Notes: generated by a model from the sequence alone, not told the origin. A DNA stretch of 64,000 nucleotides from Siminovitchia fortis (GCF_003605365.2 NZ_QYTU02000001.1:1-64000); one strand, 5' to 3'. Numbered from the stretch's first letter, positions 53,993-63,083 are shown. Numbers and translations: made by a program.

Positions 53993-54018
53993 CTCTTTCC
54001 CTCCAAACGGATATCTAT

Positions 54019-54053
54019 AATAATAAAGCAACCGGATGTCACCGATTGCTTCA
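54019..54053 (-). terminator. Rho-independent terminator of the spoVA operon
   Basis: AGCAATCGG and CCGGTTGCT pair with one wobble, followed on the minus strand by TTATTATTA. It lies about 75 nt past spoVAF and before lysA. Confidence 0.75.
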
Positions 54054-54124
54054 CCAAATAAACAAAAATCAAAAAATAAGTAAGCACTACTTTATCATAT
54101 TTTATGTCTTTTAGCAACGGGATG

Positions 54125-55612
54125 TCACGGCTTGTTCTCCGGCTGCCGGAATCTGTTGCGGGGATGGACGATGCTCGGCCGAAGCTTGCTTCCCGGAACC
54201 GGCCTCCGAATGAGCACCTGGATAAAGGCAATCGGATTGAATGGGATGAACGGCCACATGTATGGCGCGTTTAGCGGTCGCAACGATATCAGATACAACA
54301 TATAAACTGTACACCCTACGATGAATCCCGGCACTTTAAACAGGGCAACGGCAATCAACAAAATCATTCGGAAGATTTTATTCGCAACACTCAATTCGTA
54401 GCTGGGAGTAGAAAACGTTCCAATCGCCGCAATCGAAACATACAGGATCACTTCGGAATGGAACAGTCCGACATCTACAGCAATCTGTCCAATCAAAACG
54501 GCTGCAATCAAACCCATCGCCGTCGATAACGGGGTGGGGGTATGGATGGCTGCAATTCTTAAAAATTCTATTCCCAGATCGGCAATCAGCAATTGAATGA
54601 TCAAAGGAACGTCGGATTCTTTATTCGGTCCTATATAAGCAAGCTTTTCAGGAAGAAGGGAAGGTTCCAATACGAATAGAAACCATAGCGGCAATAAAAA
54701 TATGGAAGCCCAAATTCCAAGAAACCTTGTCCATCTCACAAATGTCCCCACAGCGGAAGACTGGCGGTATTCTTCAGCGTGCTGGACATGGTGGAAAAAA
54801 GTAGCCGGCGTGATCATCACGCTGGGGGAAGTGTCAATGAAGATCAGTACGTGGCCTTCCAAAAGGTGGACGGCTCCAACATCTGCCCTTTCCGTATACC
54901 GGACAAGGGGGTAAGGATTATATCCCTGCTTCATTAAATACTCTTCTACCGTCTTATCAGCCATGGAGATTCCGTCGATATCGATGCTGGAAATTTCCTT
55001 CCTGATCGTTTCAACCAACTGCGGGTTTGCCACACCATCGATATAGCCGATCGCAATATCCGTTTTTGAGCGTTCGCCCACTTTAAACATTTCAAATCTT
55101 AAATTCTCATCCCTTATCCTTCTTCTTGTCAACGCGGTGTTGAGAACAATGTTCTCCACATAGCCATCCCGCGACCCCCTGACAACTTTCTCAGTATCTG
55201 GTTCCTCCGGCTGTCTTCCGGGATAGTTGCGTACATCGATAATCAGAGCGCACTCCTCGCCCTCCACAACGATTGCCAACAGCCCGGACAATACCTGGTC
55301 AGCCATCTCATCAATAGTCTTTACAACTTCAACCGATTCGTGGATAAGCCTGTTCCGGATAATTTCAAAAACATTTTTGGACGGCCGTTCATGTTCATTC
55401 AAATTGACAAGCTCTTTAACTAATTGAATGATATATAACGACTCGCAAAGACCGTTTACGTAATACAATTGCACATTGGTCTTCAATATAACCAATTTTC
55501 TCTGGCCGATATCAAAGCTTGTCCCAAGCCCTACCCTTTCTTTGAAGTATTGCTCCAACCTGTCCAGTTCATGGGGAATTTTTTTGAAATTTTTTCCTGC
55601 TTTTTTTTCCAT
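54125..55612 (-). CDS. spoVAF: Stage V sporulation protein AF
   Basis: SpoVAF is a GerA-A-like membrane protein that, with SpoVAEa, forms a channel amplifying ion release during germination. The 495 residues have a large soluble N-terminus (VVRGSRDGYVENIVLNTALTRRRIRD, HLLEGHVLIFIDTSPSVM). Four to six membrane helices follow from about residue 290 (IHTPTPLSTAMGLIAA). It directly follows spoVAB by 27 nt. Its usual operon neighbour and partner gene spoVAEa, as well as AC and AD, are missing. Confidence 0.95.
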   Translation of the reverse strand: MEKKAGKNFKKIPHELDRLEQYFKERVGLGTSFDIGQRKLVILKTNVQLYYVNGLCESLYIIQLVKELVNLNEHERPSKNVFEIIRNRLIHESVEVVKTIDEMADQVLSGLLAIVVEGEECALIIDVRNYPGRQPEEPDTEKVVRGSRDGYVENIVLNTALTRRRIRDENLRFEMFKVGERSKTDIAIGYIDGVANPQLVETIRKEISSIDIDGISMADKTVEEYLMKQGYNPYPLVRYTERADVGAVHLLEGHVLIFIDTSPSVMITPATFFHHVQHAEEYRQSSAVGTFVRWTRFLGIWASIFLLPLWFLFVLEPSLLPEKLAYIGPNKESDVPLIIQLLIADLGIEFLRIAAIHTPTPLSTAMGLIAAVLIGQIAVDVGLFHSEVILYVSIAAIGTFSTPSYELSVANKIFRMILLIAVALFKVPGFIVGCTVYMLYLISLRPLNAPYMWPFIPFNPIAFIQVLIRRPVPGSKLRPSIVHPRNRFRQPENKP

Positions 55613-55639
55613 TCAGGGAGCTCCTTTCCACAGGCAGCT

Positions 55640-56065
55640 TCAATAATTCACAAAAACCAACCATTGAAATAAAGAACCTGCCACCTTTCCGATGACGAGG
55701 GCCATCAGAAGACTGATAATCAATCCTTCCATCCCGATCCTCTTCGATAGAATCGGCAATACATTCAGCACTTCGGTAAGAGCCGCCGCAAGCATGCCGA
55801 TAAAAATGCCGCTGGCAAGTCCGATGGGAATCAAAAAACATGCGCCTACCGGGAATGAAAAGTTATTTAAATCCGCAAAACTGGCCGCAACAACACTGAT
55901 AACGACCGACCATTCATAGAAACGGATATATTTTCCGGTTTTTGTAAGCTGAGTGATCCGTGGAATAACGCCAAGTACGGTTAAAAATGCGACAAATCCT
56001 ATTCCAACGGCAATGCCCCCTGACAGGCCCGCAAATACGGATGCAACAGCTTTAATAGTCGTCAC
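55640..56065 (-). CDS. spoVAB: Stage V sporulation protein AB
   Basis: SpoVAB is a four- to five-helix membrane protein of the spore-specific SpoVA system for dipicolinic acid movement. The 141 residues, the same length as in B. subtilis, include GFVAFLTVLGVIPRITQLTKT and GMLAAALTEVLNVLPILSKRIG. The start is a GTG inside the spoVAA end (14-nt overlap). The next gene is spoVAF rather than spoVAC. Confidence 0.95.
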   Translation of the reverse strand: MTTIKAVASVFAGLSGGIAVGIGFVAFLTVLGVIPRITQLTKTGKYIRFYEWSVVISVVAASFADLNNFSFPVGACFLIPIGLASGIFIGMLAAALTEVLNVLPILSKRIGMEGLIISLLMALVIGKVAGSLFQWLVFVNY

Positions 56066-56675
56066 TGTATTTCGTGCTTTCTTTATGCTTATTTAGAACA
56101 ACATATTGATCAAGGTCCTGCTGATAATTGAACATCTCTATTTCCAATGGACTGGGCTCCTCATTGATCCTTTTCTTGAATAGATGGTTAAAGAACAGAA
56201 TCATGCCTAACCCAAGCCCAAGTGAATAAGGAATCTGGACAATATATGGAGTGGTATTCATCTTCCCTGTCATCATCCAGTAAATTTTTTGATGCATCGC
56301 CTGCATGCTTGTTTCCTCATGGAAGTTCATAATGGCCAGTCCGGAGCCGACGAAAAGCAGCAGCCAAACGAGAACAAACAAAAGGAAAGGAGCTGTCTTC
56401 CTCTTTTCCGTTATTTCAAAGATTGTTTCCGACGGCCCGATGACCTGGATATCCGAGTCGGGATACCGGCTCTTTATTTTATTGATGACATTCATGACAT
56501 CGAGGACAATAAATTTTTTCTCAACTTCGGAAGTATTCGAAAGCACCACCATTTCATAGAGATTATTCATTCCCTCCGGGACAATGATCTGCGCCATATC
56601 TCCCAGCTTCACGCTGGCGCCCTTTTGAATTGTCAGGCGATGCTTCATTTGAATGTATACTGTCTTCTCCATCAT
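56052..56675 (-). CDS. spoVAA: Stage V sporulation protein AA
   Basis: SpoVAA is the first protein of the spoVA operon. The 207 residues have a soluble N-terminal domain (VYIQMKHRLTIQKGASVKLGD, IQVIGPSETIFEI) and two helices at about 94-114 and 145-165. Recent family work links SpoVAA-like proteins to channel assembly for dipicolinate. Two adjacent ATG codons are possible starts. A good sigma-G promoter precedes it. Confidence 0.94.
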   Translation of the reverse strand: MMEKTVYIQMKHRLTIQKGASVKLGDMAQIIVPEGMNNLYEMVVLSNTSEVEKKFIVLDVMNVINKIKSRYPDSDIQVIGPSETIFEITEKRKTAPFLLFVLVWLLLFVGSGLAIMNFHEETSMQAMHQKIYWMMTGKMNTTPYIVQIPYSLGLGLGMILFFNHLFKKRINEEPSPLEIEMFNYQQDLDQYVVLNKHKESTKYSDDY

Positions 56676-56707
56676 TCCACATCCCGCATTGCTGTTTGTC
56701 TGTTTTT

Positions 56708-56737
56708 TATTATGCTACATTCCAATTCAACCATTCA
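56708..56737 (-). promoter_or_regulatory. Predicted sigma-G promoter of the spoVA operon
   Basis: TGAATG (56732-56737), 17 nt, then CATAATA (56708-56714) on the minus strand match the sigma-G consensus at every defined position. spoVA is a known sigma-G operon. Confidence 0.85.
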
Positions 56738-56763
56738 TTTATTTAGAAGGTGTATTCATATAA

Positions 56764-56803
56764 AAAAGCGTATGGACCCGGCTAAGTGGTATCCATACGC
56801 TCT
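56764..56803 (-). terminator. Terminator embedded in the end of sigF
   Basis: AGCGTATGGA pairs with TCCATACGCT and is followed by TTTTTTAT on the minus strand. The 5' arm encodes the last sense codons of sigF and the loop holds the stop codon. Confidence 0.85.
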
Positions 56804-57543
56804 TTCATCTGTTCAAGTATTTTCTTTTCAAGCCTTGACACCTGTACTTGCGAGATTTCCAGGCGTTTTGCGACCTCAGACTGTGTCTGGTCTTTATAAT
56901 ACCTCAGGTAGACAATGAGCCGTTCCCGCTCATCAAGCCCGCGTATCGCTTCTTCGAGGGCAATTTTATCAAACCATTTATGTTCATCCTGATCTGACAG
57001 CTGATCCATCAACGTAATGGGATCACCGTCATTTTCATAGACTGTCTCATGGATGGACGCCGGAGTGCGCCCTGCGTCCTGGGCCATGATCACATCTTCC
57101 AAAGACACATCAAGATGCTCTGCGATTTCTGAAACAGTGGGCACTCTCCCATGTTTCTTCGCAAGCTCATCCTTTGACCTTCGGATTTTATTGCTCAGTT
57201 CTTTTAATGAGCGGCTTACCTTTACCGTGCCGTCATCGCGGATGAACCGCTGAATTTCCCCGATAATCATCGGAACGGCATAGGTTGAAAATTTGACATC
57301 ATATGACAGGTCAAACTTATCAACGGATTTCAATAAACCGATGCTTCCGATCTGGAATAGGTCATCGGGTTCATAACCCCTGTTTAGAAAGCGCTGAACG
57401 ACCGACCAGACAAGCCTCATGTTTTTTTCAACAAGGATATCCCGGGCTTCCTGGTCCCCGTTCTGGCTTCTCTTGATATATTCCTTTACCTCGTCATCTT
57501 TCAGATATGATGTGTTTGAGTTTTTTTTAAGTTCCACATCCAT
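56782..57543 (-). CDS. sigF: RNA polymerase sigma-F factor
   Basis: Sigma-F is the first compartment-specific sporulation sigma factor, active in the forespore and held by SpoIIAB. The 253 residues have region 2 (DLFQIGSIGLLKSVDKFDLSYDVKFSTYAVPMIIGEIQRF region), region 3 and region 4 with the helix-turn-helix SEVAKRLEISQVQVSRLEKK. It is third in spoIIAA-spoIIAB-sigF and ends in a terminator before spoVAA. Confidence 0.98.
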   Translation of the reverse strand: MDVELKKNSNTSYLKDDEVKEYIKRSQNGDQEARDILVEKNMRLVWSVVQRFLNRGYEPDDLFQIGSIGLLKSVDKFDLSYDVKFSTYAVPMIIGEIQRFIRDDGTVKVSRSLKELSNKIRRSKDELAKKHGRVPTVSEIAEHLDVSLEDVIMAQDAGRTPASIHETVYENDGDPITLMDQLSDQDEHKWFDKIALEEAIRGLDERERLIVYLRYYKDQTQSEVAKRLEISQVQVSRLEKKILEQMKERMDTT

Positions 57544-57555
57544 AGGCGCGGCTCC

Positions 57556-57996
57556 TTAATTGCACAACGCTTTATTTTTCGTCAAATACTTGATTAGACG
57601 AATGGTTGTGCCTGTCCCAGGGTGGGATTGTATTTCCAAGTGGTCGGTGAAATTTTCCATAATTGTAAAACCCATTCCGGACCGTTCCATTTCCGGTTTT
57701 GTTGTAAATAACGGCTGCCTCGCTTCATCAATGTCCGCGATGCCGACCCCTGTGTCTTTTATGACCAGGTCAACTTTTCCGTCTTCTATGACAGCTGAAA
57801 TATAGACAATTCCTGCCGGGTTCTGTTCGTAACCGTGTATGATTGCGTTTGTAACAGCCTCAGACACCACTGTCTTGATTTCTGTCAGCTCATCCATAGT
57901 CGGGTCCAGCTGGGCAATGAATGCGGCGACTGTCACTCGGGCAAAGGATTCATTTTGGCTGAGCGCACTGAACTGAATTTGCATCTCGTTTCTCAT
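57556..57996 (-). CDS. spoIIAB: Anti-sigma-F factor SpoIIAB
   Basis: SpoIIAB is a GHKL-fold kinase and anti-sigma factor that binds sigma-F and phosphorylates SpoIIAA. The 146 residues have the N box [13 protein letters not shown]1 box [11 protein letters not shown] and G2 box [10 protein letters not shown]. It follows spoIIAA by two bases and precedes sigF by 12. Confidence 0.98.
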   Translation of the reverse strand: MRNEMQIQFSALSQNESFARVTVAAFIAQLDPTMDELTEIKTVVSEAVTNAIIHGYEQNPAGIVYISAVIEDGKVDLVIKDTGVGIADIDEARQPLFTTKPEMERSGMGFTIMENFTDHLEIQSHPGTGTTIRLIKYLTKNKALCN

Positions 57997-57998
57997 TG

Positions 57999-58349
57999 TT
58001 AGGCAACCCCCAATCTTTCAAGCGCAAATTTTTCAGAAGACTCCAAGCGGACGATTTTGAATAAACCCGACATTTCAAATAATCGTTTGACTGGCGGAGA
58101 AATGGAACAGACGACCATTTCTCCCTTCTTCAATTTAATTTGCTTATATCTTCCGAGGATTACCCCCAGCCCGGAACTGTCCATAAAAGATAGCTTTTCC
58201 AGGTTCAGGACGATGTGCAAAATATTGTGAGCTTTCATTGCCTCTGTGATCTCATCCCGCAGATGTTCCGCCGTATGGTGGTCCAGTTCGCCGGAAAGCC
58301 GGATGCATAGAACGTCTTGCTTCACTTCCATGTCAATCTTCAATCCCAC
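57999..58349 (-). CDS. spoIIAA: Anti-anti-sigma factor SpoIIAA
   Basis: SpoIIAA is the STAS-domain protein that, when dephosphorylated, frees sigma-F from SpoIIAB. The phospho-acceptor is Ser58 in [14 protein letters not shown]. The frame opens at 58397, but the GTG at 58349 ([12 protein letters not shown]) lies eight bases after AAGGAGG and gives 116 residues matching the family. The sigma-H promoter lies upstream, and part of it overlaps the rejected extension. Confidence 0.97.
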   Translation of the reverse strand: MGLKIDMEVKQDVLCIRLSGELDHHTAEHLRDEITEAMKAHNILHIVLNLEKLSFMDSSGLGVILGRYKQIKLKKGEMVVCSISPPVKRLFEMSGLFKIVRLESSEKFALERLGVA

Positions 58350-58382
58350 ATGCAAGGCCTCCTTATGTGTCGTATAATGAGT

Positions 58383-58412
58383 CAATTCTACCTCCATGCA
58401 CCCGAATCCTTC
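58383..58412 (-). promoter_or_regulatory. Predicted sigma-H promoter of spoIIAA-AB-sigF
   Basis: GAAGGATTC (58404-58412), 12 nt, then GTAGAATTG (58383-58391) on the minus strand fit the sigma-H consensus RnAGGAwWW/RnnGAATww with one mismatch in each. spoIIA is a known sigma-H operon. Confidence 0.8.
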
Positions 58413-58458
58413 TTCATGACAAAACTAGAACCTATTCGCTAATATTATAGAATTTTCA

Positions 58459-59622
58459 TCATTTTGACTGTGTAAAAAGTCCGAAGGACCTTTTATACAG
58501 CTGCCACCACGAAGCTTTCTTAACACCTTTTTCCGCGACCAAGTCGGACTCGGCCAGTTTCTTTCCATCCTTCTTAATAATGATCTTTCCGATGATTTCA
58601 CCCTTTTTAATTGGGGCTTTCAAGTTTTTTTTCAGTTTCAGCTCAGTGGAAAAATCCTTCGCTTTCTCACCTTTTTTTGTCAAGAGGGAAACCGGTTCGC
58701 CGGTCTGTGCGTTGATCTCTTTGATATTCCCTTTGCTCACCTTCACTTTTCCAAGATTCTCGCCTTTTTTATAAAGGGAGTGAGTGGCATATTGGGAGAA
58801 AGCATAGTCAAGCATTTTGGTTATCTGTGCATTCCTGCTTTTGGATGTCGGAGCACCAAAGACAACCGCAATGACCCGCATGCCATCTTTTTTCGCCGTG
58901 GCTGTGAGGCAGTACTTCGCTTCACTTGTAAAGCCTGTTTTTAAGCCGTCGACTCCGGGATAAAATTTGACAAGTTTATTTGTATTGACAAGCCAGAACT
59001 TCTTGTCTGAATCTTCTCTCAAGTAGGATTCATAAAGCTTTGTAAAATCGGTGATTTCCTCATGCTTCAAAAGCTCCTTTGCCATAATCGCCATGTCATG
59101 GGCGGTGCTGTAGTGGTCCTTTACTGTCAGGCCTGTCGTATTTTGGAATTTGGTATTTTTTAAGCCCAATTCTTTTGCACGTTCGTTCATTCTGGCAACA
59201 AAAGCCTCTTCGCTTCCTGATACTTTTTCCGCCAAGGCAACGGAAGCATCATTGGCTGAAGCGATTGCAATTCCAAGCAGCATTTCTTTTACCGTCATCT
59301 CTTCGCCAGGCTCAAGAAAAATCTGGGAACCGCCCATCGAAGCGGCGTACTCACTCGCCCGCACTTTTTCATCCATGCTAAGCTGTCCACTGTCGAGCGC
59401 CTCCATGATGAGCAGCATCGTCATCACCTTTGTCATCGAAGCCGGCGGCAGTTTTTCATGGCTGTTCTTCTCATACAGAACCTTTCCTGTATCCCTTTCT
59501 ATTAAAATCGCCGACCGAGAATCGTCCGACAGCTCTTTTTGCTTCTCCTCCGCCGATACCGGCTGTATTGCCATTGAGAATATGAGCAAGAAAGAAAAAA
59601 ATATACCGGCTAACCTTTTCAT
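58459..59622 (-). CDS. dacF: D-alanyl-D-alanine carboxypeptidase DacF
   Basis: DacF is a penicillin-binding protein of the DacA class made in the forespore, acting on peptidoglycan cross-linking with DacB. The 387 residues have a signal peptide (about 1-24), SMTK (nucleophile), SANDASVALAE and KTG in GLKTGFTSEA. A C-terminal beta-domain and a basic amphipathic tail (KKASWWQLYKRSFG) attach it to the membrane. It precedes spoIIAA, the conserved order. A palindrome GGTAA-TGT-TTACC (59654-59666) lies before it. Confidence 0.96.
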   Translation of the reverse strand: MKRLAGIFFSFLLIFSMAIQPVSAEEKQKELSDDSRSAILIERDTGKVLYEKNSHEKLPPASMTKVMTMLLIMEALDSGQLSMDEKVRASEYAASMGGSQIFLEPGEEMTVKEMLLGIAIASANDASVALAEKVSGSEEAFVARMNERAKELGLKNTKFQNTTGLTVKDHYSTAHDMAIMAKELLKHEEITDFTKLYESYLREDSDKKFWLVNTNKLVKFYPGVDGLKTGFTSEAKYCLTATAKKDGMRVIAVVFGAPTSKSRNAQITKMLDYAFSQYATHSLYKKGENLGKVKVSKGNIKEINAQTGEPVSLLTKKGEKAKDFSTELKLKKNLKAPIKKGEIIGKIIIKKDGKKLAESDLVAEKGVKKASWWQLYKRSFGLFTQSK

Positions 59623-59716
59623 CCTAACCCCTCCATTTGTTATGATAAAAAACGGTAATGTTTACCAACTATCACCATTGTCTCCCGGAAAGGTTTTTTT
59701 ATACTTTTGTTTTTTA

Positions 59717-59752
59717 CAAAAAAAAGCCCTGCGGTCATAAAACCGCAAGGCC
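59717..59752 (-). terminator. Rho-independent terminator of deoB
   Basis: GCCTTGCGGT and ACCGCAGGGC pair (one wobble), followed by eight T residues on the minus strand. It lies just past the deoB stop. Confidence 0.9.
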
Positions 59753-59754
59753 GA

Positions 59755-60951
59755 TCATTTTTCAATTGTCAATTCGGAAAGGAAGCTATCTCCCGCACCG
59801 TTCCAGCCTATGCCAAAATTATGTGCTATCGTTGCCCCTACATCGGCAAATGTTTTTCTGACCGGCAGCTCCCTGCCGCCATCAAAACGTTTGGAATATA
59901 CAAGCAGAGGCACGTATTCCCTTGTATGGTCTGTCCCATGATGTGTAGGGTCATTGCCATGATCCGCCGTAATGATCAATAAATCATCATCCTGCATTCT
60001 TTCGAAAACCTCAGGCAGCCGTTTATCGAACTGTTCCAGTGCAGCCCCATACCCCTCCGGGTCCCGCCTATGGCCAAATTTGGCATCAAAATCGACAAGA
60101 TTGATAAAGCTGATACCCGTGAAATCTTTTTCCATTACCTGAACGAGCTTGTCCATGCCGTCCATATTGGACTTGGTCCTGATTGATTCCGTAATTCCTT
60201 CGCCATCATAGATATCGTGAATTTTCCCAATGGCTATCACATCAAAGCCATTGGATGACAGCTCATTCATCACTGTCCGTCCAAACGGCTTCAAAGCATA
60301 ATCATGGCGATTGGCTGTGCGCTGGAAATTCCCGGGCGATCCGATAAACGGGCGCGCAATCACCCGGCCGACCTTATATTCCTCGGCAAGTGTAATTTCT
60401 CTCGCCTTTTTACAAATTTCATACAGCTCAGCAAGCGGAATGACTTCTTCATGAGCGGCAATCTGCAATACAGAGTCTGCAGACGTATACACAATCAACG
60501 CACCTGTTTTCATATGTTCGGGACCAAGGCGTTCAATAATTTCCGTCCCGCTCGCAGGTATATTTCCAATGACCGTCCTTCCTGAAGCCTTTTCGAGGCG
60601 TGTGATGAGCAATTCGGGAAATCCGTCCGGGAACACTTTAAACGGGTGGCTTGTAATGAGCCCCATGATTTCCCAGTGGCCGGTCATCGTATCTTTCCCC
60701 CTTGATGCCTCCTGCATTTTTGTATAAAATGCAAGAGGCTTTTCAACCTTCTCTATCCCTTTTATTTCCCTAATATTGGACAAACCGAGCCTGCCCATAT
60801 TGGGCATGGCAAGTCCGTTTATTTTCTCCGCGATATGGCCCAGTGTATCTGCCCCGATATCATCGAAATCCTTCGCATCCGGCGCTTCACCAATCCCTAC
60901 AGAATCCAGTACAATCAGGTGAATCCGTTTATATTGAGAACTTTCCACCAT
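59755..60951 (-). CDS. deoB: Phosphopentomutase
   Basis: DeoB (Drm) interconverts (deoxy)ribose 1- and 5-phosphate in nucleoside use. It is an alkaline-phosphatase-superfamily metalloenzyme. The 398 residues have the metal-site Asp in [12 protein letters not shown], a phospho-acceptor Thr in [12 protein letters not shown], and [17 protein letters not shown] near the C-terminus. GGAGGG precedes the ATG. In B. subtilis pupG follows; here dacF follows directly. Confidence 0.97.
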   Translation of the reverse strand: MVESSQYKRIHLIVLDSVGIGEAPDAKDFDDIGADTLGHIAEKINGLAMPNMGRLGLSNIREIKGIEKVEKPLAFYTKMQEASRGKDTMTGHWEIMGLITSHPFKVFPDGFPELLITRLEKASGRTVIGNIPASGTEIIERLGPEHMKTGALIVYTSADSVLQIAAHEEVIPLAELYEICKKAREITLAEEYKVGRVIARPFIGSPGNFQRTANRHDYALKPFGRTVMNELSSNGFDVIAIGKIHDIYDGEGITESIRTKSNMDGMDKLVQVMEKDFTGISFINLVDFDAKFGHRRDPEGYGAALEQFDKRLPEVFERMQDDDLLIITADHGNDPTHHGTDHTREYVPLLVYSKRFDGGRELPVRKTFADVGATIAHNFGIGWNGAGDSFLSELTIEK

Positions 60952-61010
60952 TATCCCTCCGAATCAAAAGCTAAATATTTTCTAATGGTATCATACCCGT
61001 TTACACAGTT

Positions 61011-61043
61011 TAAAAAAACCGCTTTTGAGTCAAGCGGTTTTAA
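61011..61043 (-). terminator. Rho-independent terminator of xerD
   Basis: AAACCGCTT and AAGCGGTTT pair around a 6-nt loop, followed by TTTTAAAC on the minus strand. It begins at the xerD stop codon. Confidence 0.85.
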
Positions 61044-61933
61044 GCGCGAGGATGATACTGTTTGTAAACCTCTTTCAGTCTTGTTTTGGAAACGTGTGTA
61101 TATATCTGTGTCGTTGAAATGTCGGCATGGCCAAGCATTTCCTGAACAGCCCGCAAATCCGCACCATTTTCAAGGAGGTGGGTTGCGAATGAATGCCTTA
61201 ACGTATGCGGCGTCAATTCCTTTTCAATATTGGCCTTGGCAGCAAGCTTTTTCAAGTTTTTCCAAAAACCCTGTCTTGTCAGCCGTTTGCCATGATGATT
61301 TAAAAATAGCGCATCGGTTCTATTTTTCTCTTTCCGCAGCTTTGGCCTGGCGTCTCTTAAATAGTGCTCGATTGCGTTTGCTGCCTCCGTTCCGATTGGA
61401 ATGATCCGTTCTTTGTTTCCTTTTCCCCTGCACCTGACAAAGCCGATGGCCAAGTGAATGTCATCCAGGTTCAAATCCAGAAGCTCACTGATCCGTGTAC
61501 CTGTCCCATATAAAAGCTCAAGCATCGCTTTGTCGCGGATTCCAAAAAGAGTGGAAAGGTCCGGAGCTTCAAGCAGGGATTGAACATCAGATACGGAAAG
61601 GACTTTCGGCAGATTTTTTTCCTGCTGCGGCGTTTCAATATGTATCGTGGGATCATGCCCGGCAGCCTTTTCACGTAAAAGGAACTGGTGAAACGACCGT
61701 ATGGAAGCGATATGCCGGGCAAGCGTCCTGCTGGATTTGCCTTCAGCTTTCAGCTGTCCCAAAAATTGTATAATATGCATGCGGGCAATGTCCTCAAAAC
61801 TGTCGATTTTCAATATGTTTTGGATATAGGCAAGATAATTCACCAAGTCACGTTCATAAGCCTTCACCGTGTTTTGGGACAACCCTTTTTCCACAATCAT
61901 AAAATGAATAAAATCCTGCAGGCGGTCTTTCAT
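61040..61933 (-). CDS. xerD: Site-specific tyrosine recombinase XerD
   Basis: XerD (RipX) resolves chromosome dimers at dif with its partner CodV/XerC. ATG 61933 ([12 protein letters not shown]) gives 297 residues; the frame to 61984 overlaps yqzK. Catalytic residues are Arg147 (GTRISELL), His243 and Arg246 ([12 protein letters not shown]), His269 (LGHA) and nucleophile Tyr278 (TTQIYTHV). It lies between yqzK and deoB, as in B. subtilis. Confidence 0.98.
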   Translation of the reverse strand: MKDRLQDFIHFMIVEKGLSQNTVKAYERDLVNYLAYIQNILKIDSFEDIARMHIIQFLGQLKAEGKSSRTLARHIASIRSFHQFLLREKAAGHDPTIHIETPQQEKNLPKVLSVSDVQSLLEAPDLSTLFGIRDKAMLELLYGTGTRISELLDLNLDDIHLAIGFVRCRGKGNKERIIPIGTEAANAIEHYLRDARPKLRKEKNRTDALFLNHHGKRLTRQGFWKNLKKLAAKANIEKELTPHTLRHSFATHLLENGADLRAVQEMLGHADISTTQIYTHVSKTRLKEVYKQYHPRA

Positions 61934-61941
61934 ATACTTAC

Positions 61942-62181
61942 CTACTCCCCATTCGAATAAAAAAACAACAGGCGGGAGAGCCAATCACTCTCCTCATCAC
62001 TCCTGTGCTGCTGTATAACCTTGACAGCCGTTCCCTCGGGCTCGTCGTATCTCCGGTAATTTTCATATTCCTGGCTAACCCATATAATACCATAGTAGAA
62101 CATGATCGTACATGCCGCAAAAAGCAGAAATACCCTGACCACCTGGAATATCATCCTAGCCGCGTTCCTCATCTTCATCAA
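61942..62181 (-). CDS. yqzK: DUF4227 protein YqzK
   Basis: YqzK (DUF4227) is a 79-residue protein with one membrane helix (about residues 12-35) and a charged C-terminus ([12 protein letters not shown]). It lies between fur and xerD, the conserved place. Function is unknown. Its upstream side is occupied by repeat copy F. Confidence 0.85.
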   Translation of the reverse strand: MMKMRNAARMIFQVVRVFLLFAACTIMFYYGIIWVSQEYENYRRYDEPEGTAVKVIQQHRSDEESDWLSRLLFFYSNGE

Positions 62182-62271
62182 ACCCTTTTTAAGTATTCGG
62201 ACTGCTTGTACCAGTAATACATGATATGCAATAAATGTCCGCGTTTATACGTATCGGGGAATATTATTGAT

Positions 62272-62426
62272 GAATAAGAAAAGCGCAAGCGCCCGTTTAG
62301 CGACGTACAAACTGGAGCATTCCGCAATGAGATAAAGGAAACACGGCGACGAAGGAGCCGATGTTGACTTATCGTAGTGGAGGAGTGCGAAGTTTGCTAG
62401 TCGCTGGGCGCTGGAGCTGGACAAAG
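62272..62426 (+). repeat. Long intergenic hairpin repeat, copy F (type 1)
   Basis: It matches A1 and B1 end to end. Its outer arm reads AGCGAC (62299-62304) and its partner GTCGCT (62400-62405), where A1 has ATCGAC and GTCGAT. One T-A pair is thus replaced by G-C. It lies between fur and yqzK. Confidence 0.92.
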
Positions 62427-62479
62427 CACAATAATTTTATACGAATATCTTTGAAAAAATTTATACATTCTTTCCTTTT

Positions 62480-62522
62480 AACAGAAAACGCCCATCCCTT
62501 CGATACAAAGGATGGACGCTTA
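62480..62522 (-). terminator. Rho-independent terminator of fur
   Basis: GCGTCCATCC and GGATGGGCGT pair with wobble pairs, followed on the minus strand by TTTTC. It lies directly after the fur stop. Confidence 0.8.
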
Positions 62523-62525
62523 GTT

Positions 62526-63008
62526 TCATTTTTTTTTGCCGGCTGGCGGCTCTTTCCGTTCGTTCTCCGCTTTATCCTGACAGCGCCAACAAATGCCGTG
62601 AAATGTCAGCCTGTGATCTTTAATTTTAAAATTAAAATCATGTTCAACTATTTTTTCAACATCTCCGAGAAGATCTTCCTGTATCTCATCAACCGTTCCG
62701 CACTCAATGCAAATAAGGTGGTGATGGAAATGATCGGCACCTTCCTGCCGCAGATCATACCTGGAAACCCCGTCTCCAAAATTAATTTTGTCGACCACTT
62801 TCAATTCAGTCAAAAGCTCAAGGGTCCTATATACTGTTGCAAGGCCGATGTCCGGAGATTTGTCCTTGACCAGCAAATAGACATCTTCCGCACTCAAATG
62901 GTCGTCCTCATTTTCAAGCAACACCCTAACCGTGGCTTCACGCTGGGGAGTAAGCTTATAGCTTGCGGAATGCAATTGTTTCTTAATCCGATTAATGCGA
63001 CTTTCCAT
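62526..63008 (-). CDS. fur: Ferric uptake regulator Fur
   Basis: Fur is the iron-sensing repressor of siderophore and iron-uptake genes. ATG 63008 lies eight bases after GGGAGG and gives 160 residues; the frame to 63029 is less likely. The N-terminal winged helix (LTPQREATVRVLL, LATVYRTLELL) is followed by the metal region HFHHHLICIECG and a second CWRC pair. Its promoter carries a PerR-like box, implying control by peroxide. Confidence 0.96.
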   Translation of the reverse strand: MESRINRIKKQLHSASYKLTPQREATVRVLLENEDDHLSAEDVYLLVKDKSPDIGLATVYRTLELLTELKVVDKINFGDGVSRYDLRQEGADHFHHHLICIECGTVDEIQEDLLGDVEKIVEHDFNFKIKDHRLTFHGICWRCQDKAENERKEPPAGKKK

Positions 63009-63039
63009 CAGACGATCCTCCCTCGCCACTATCCATTTT

Positions 63040-63067
63040 ATTATAACAGACAGTGAACAATAATCAA
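63040..63067 (-). promoter_or_regulatory. Predicted sigma-A promoter of fur
   Basis: TTGATT (63062-63067), 16 nt, then TATAAT (63040-63045) on the minus strand, about 32 nt before the fur start. Confidence 0.72.
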
Positions 63068-63068
63068 A

Positions 63069-63083
63069 TTAAAATTATTATAA
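63069..63083 (-). promoter_or_regulatory. PerR-box-like operator at the fur promoter
   Basis: TTATAATAATTTTAA on the minus strand matches the PerR box TTATAAT-N-ATTATAA at all but one defined position. It lies just upstream of the fur -35. fur is a known PerR target in B. subtilis. Confidence 0.7.

Noticed and set aside
55569-55841. A 90-codon minus-strand ORF that could fill the spoVAC-AE gap
   Set aside because: It is an alternative frame of spoVAB and the start of spoVAF and shows no similarity to SpoVAC, AD or AE.
62361-63056. A 231-codon plus-strand ORF antisense to fur
   Set aside because: It begins inside repeat copy F and covers fur in the opposite strand. Fur is unambiguous on the minus strand.
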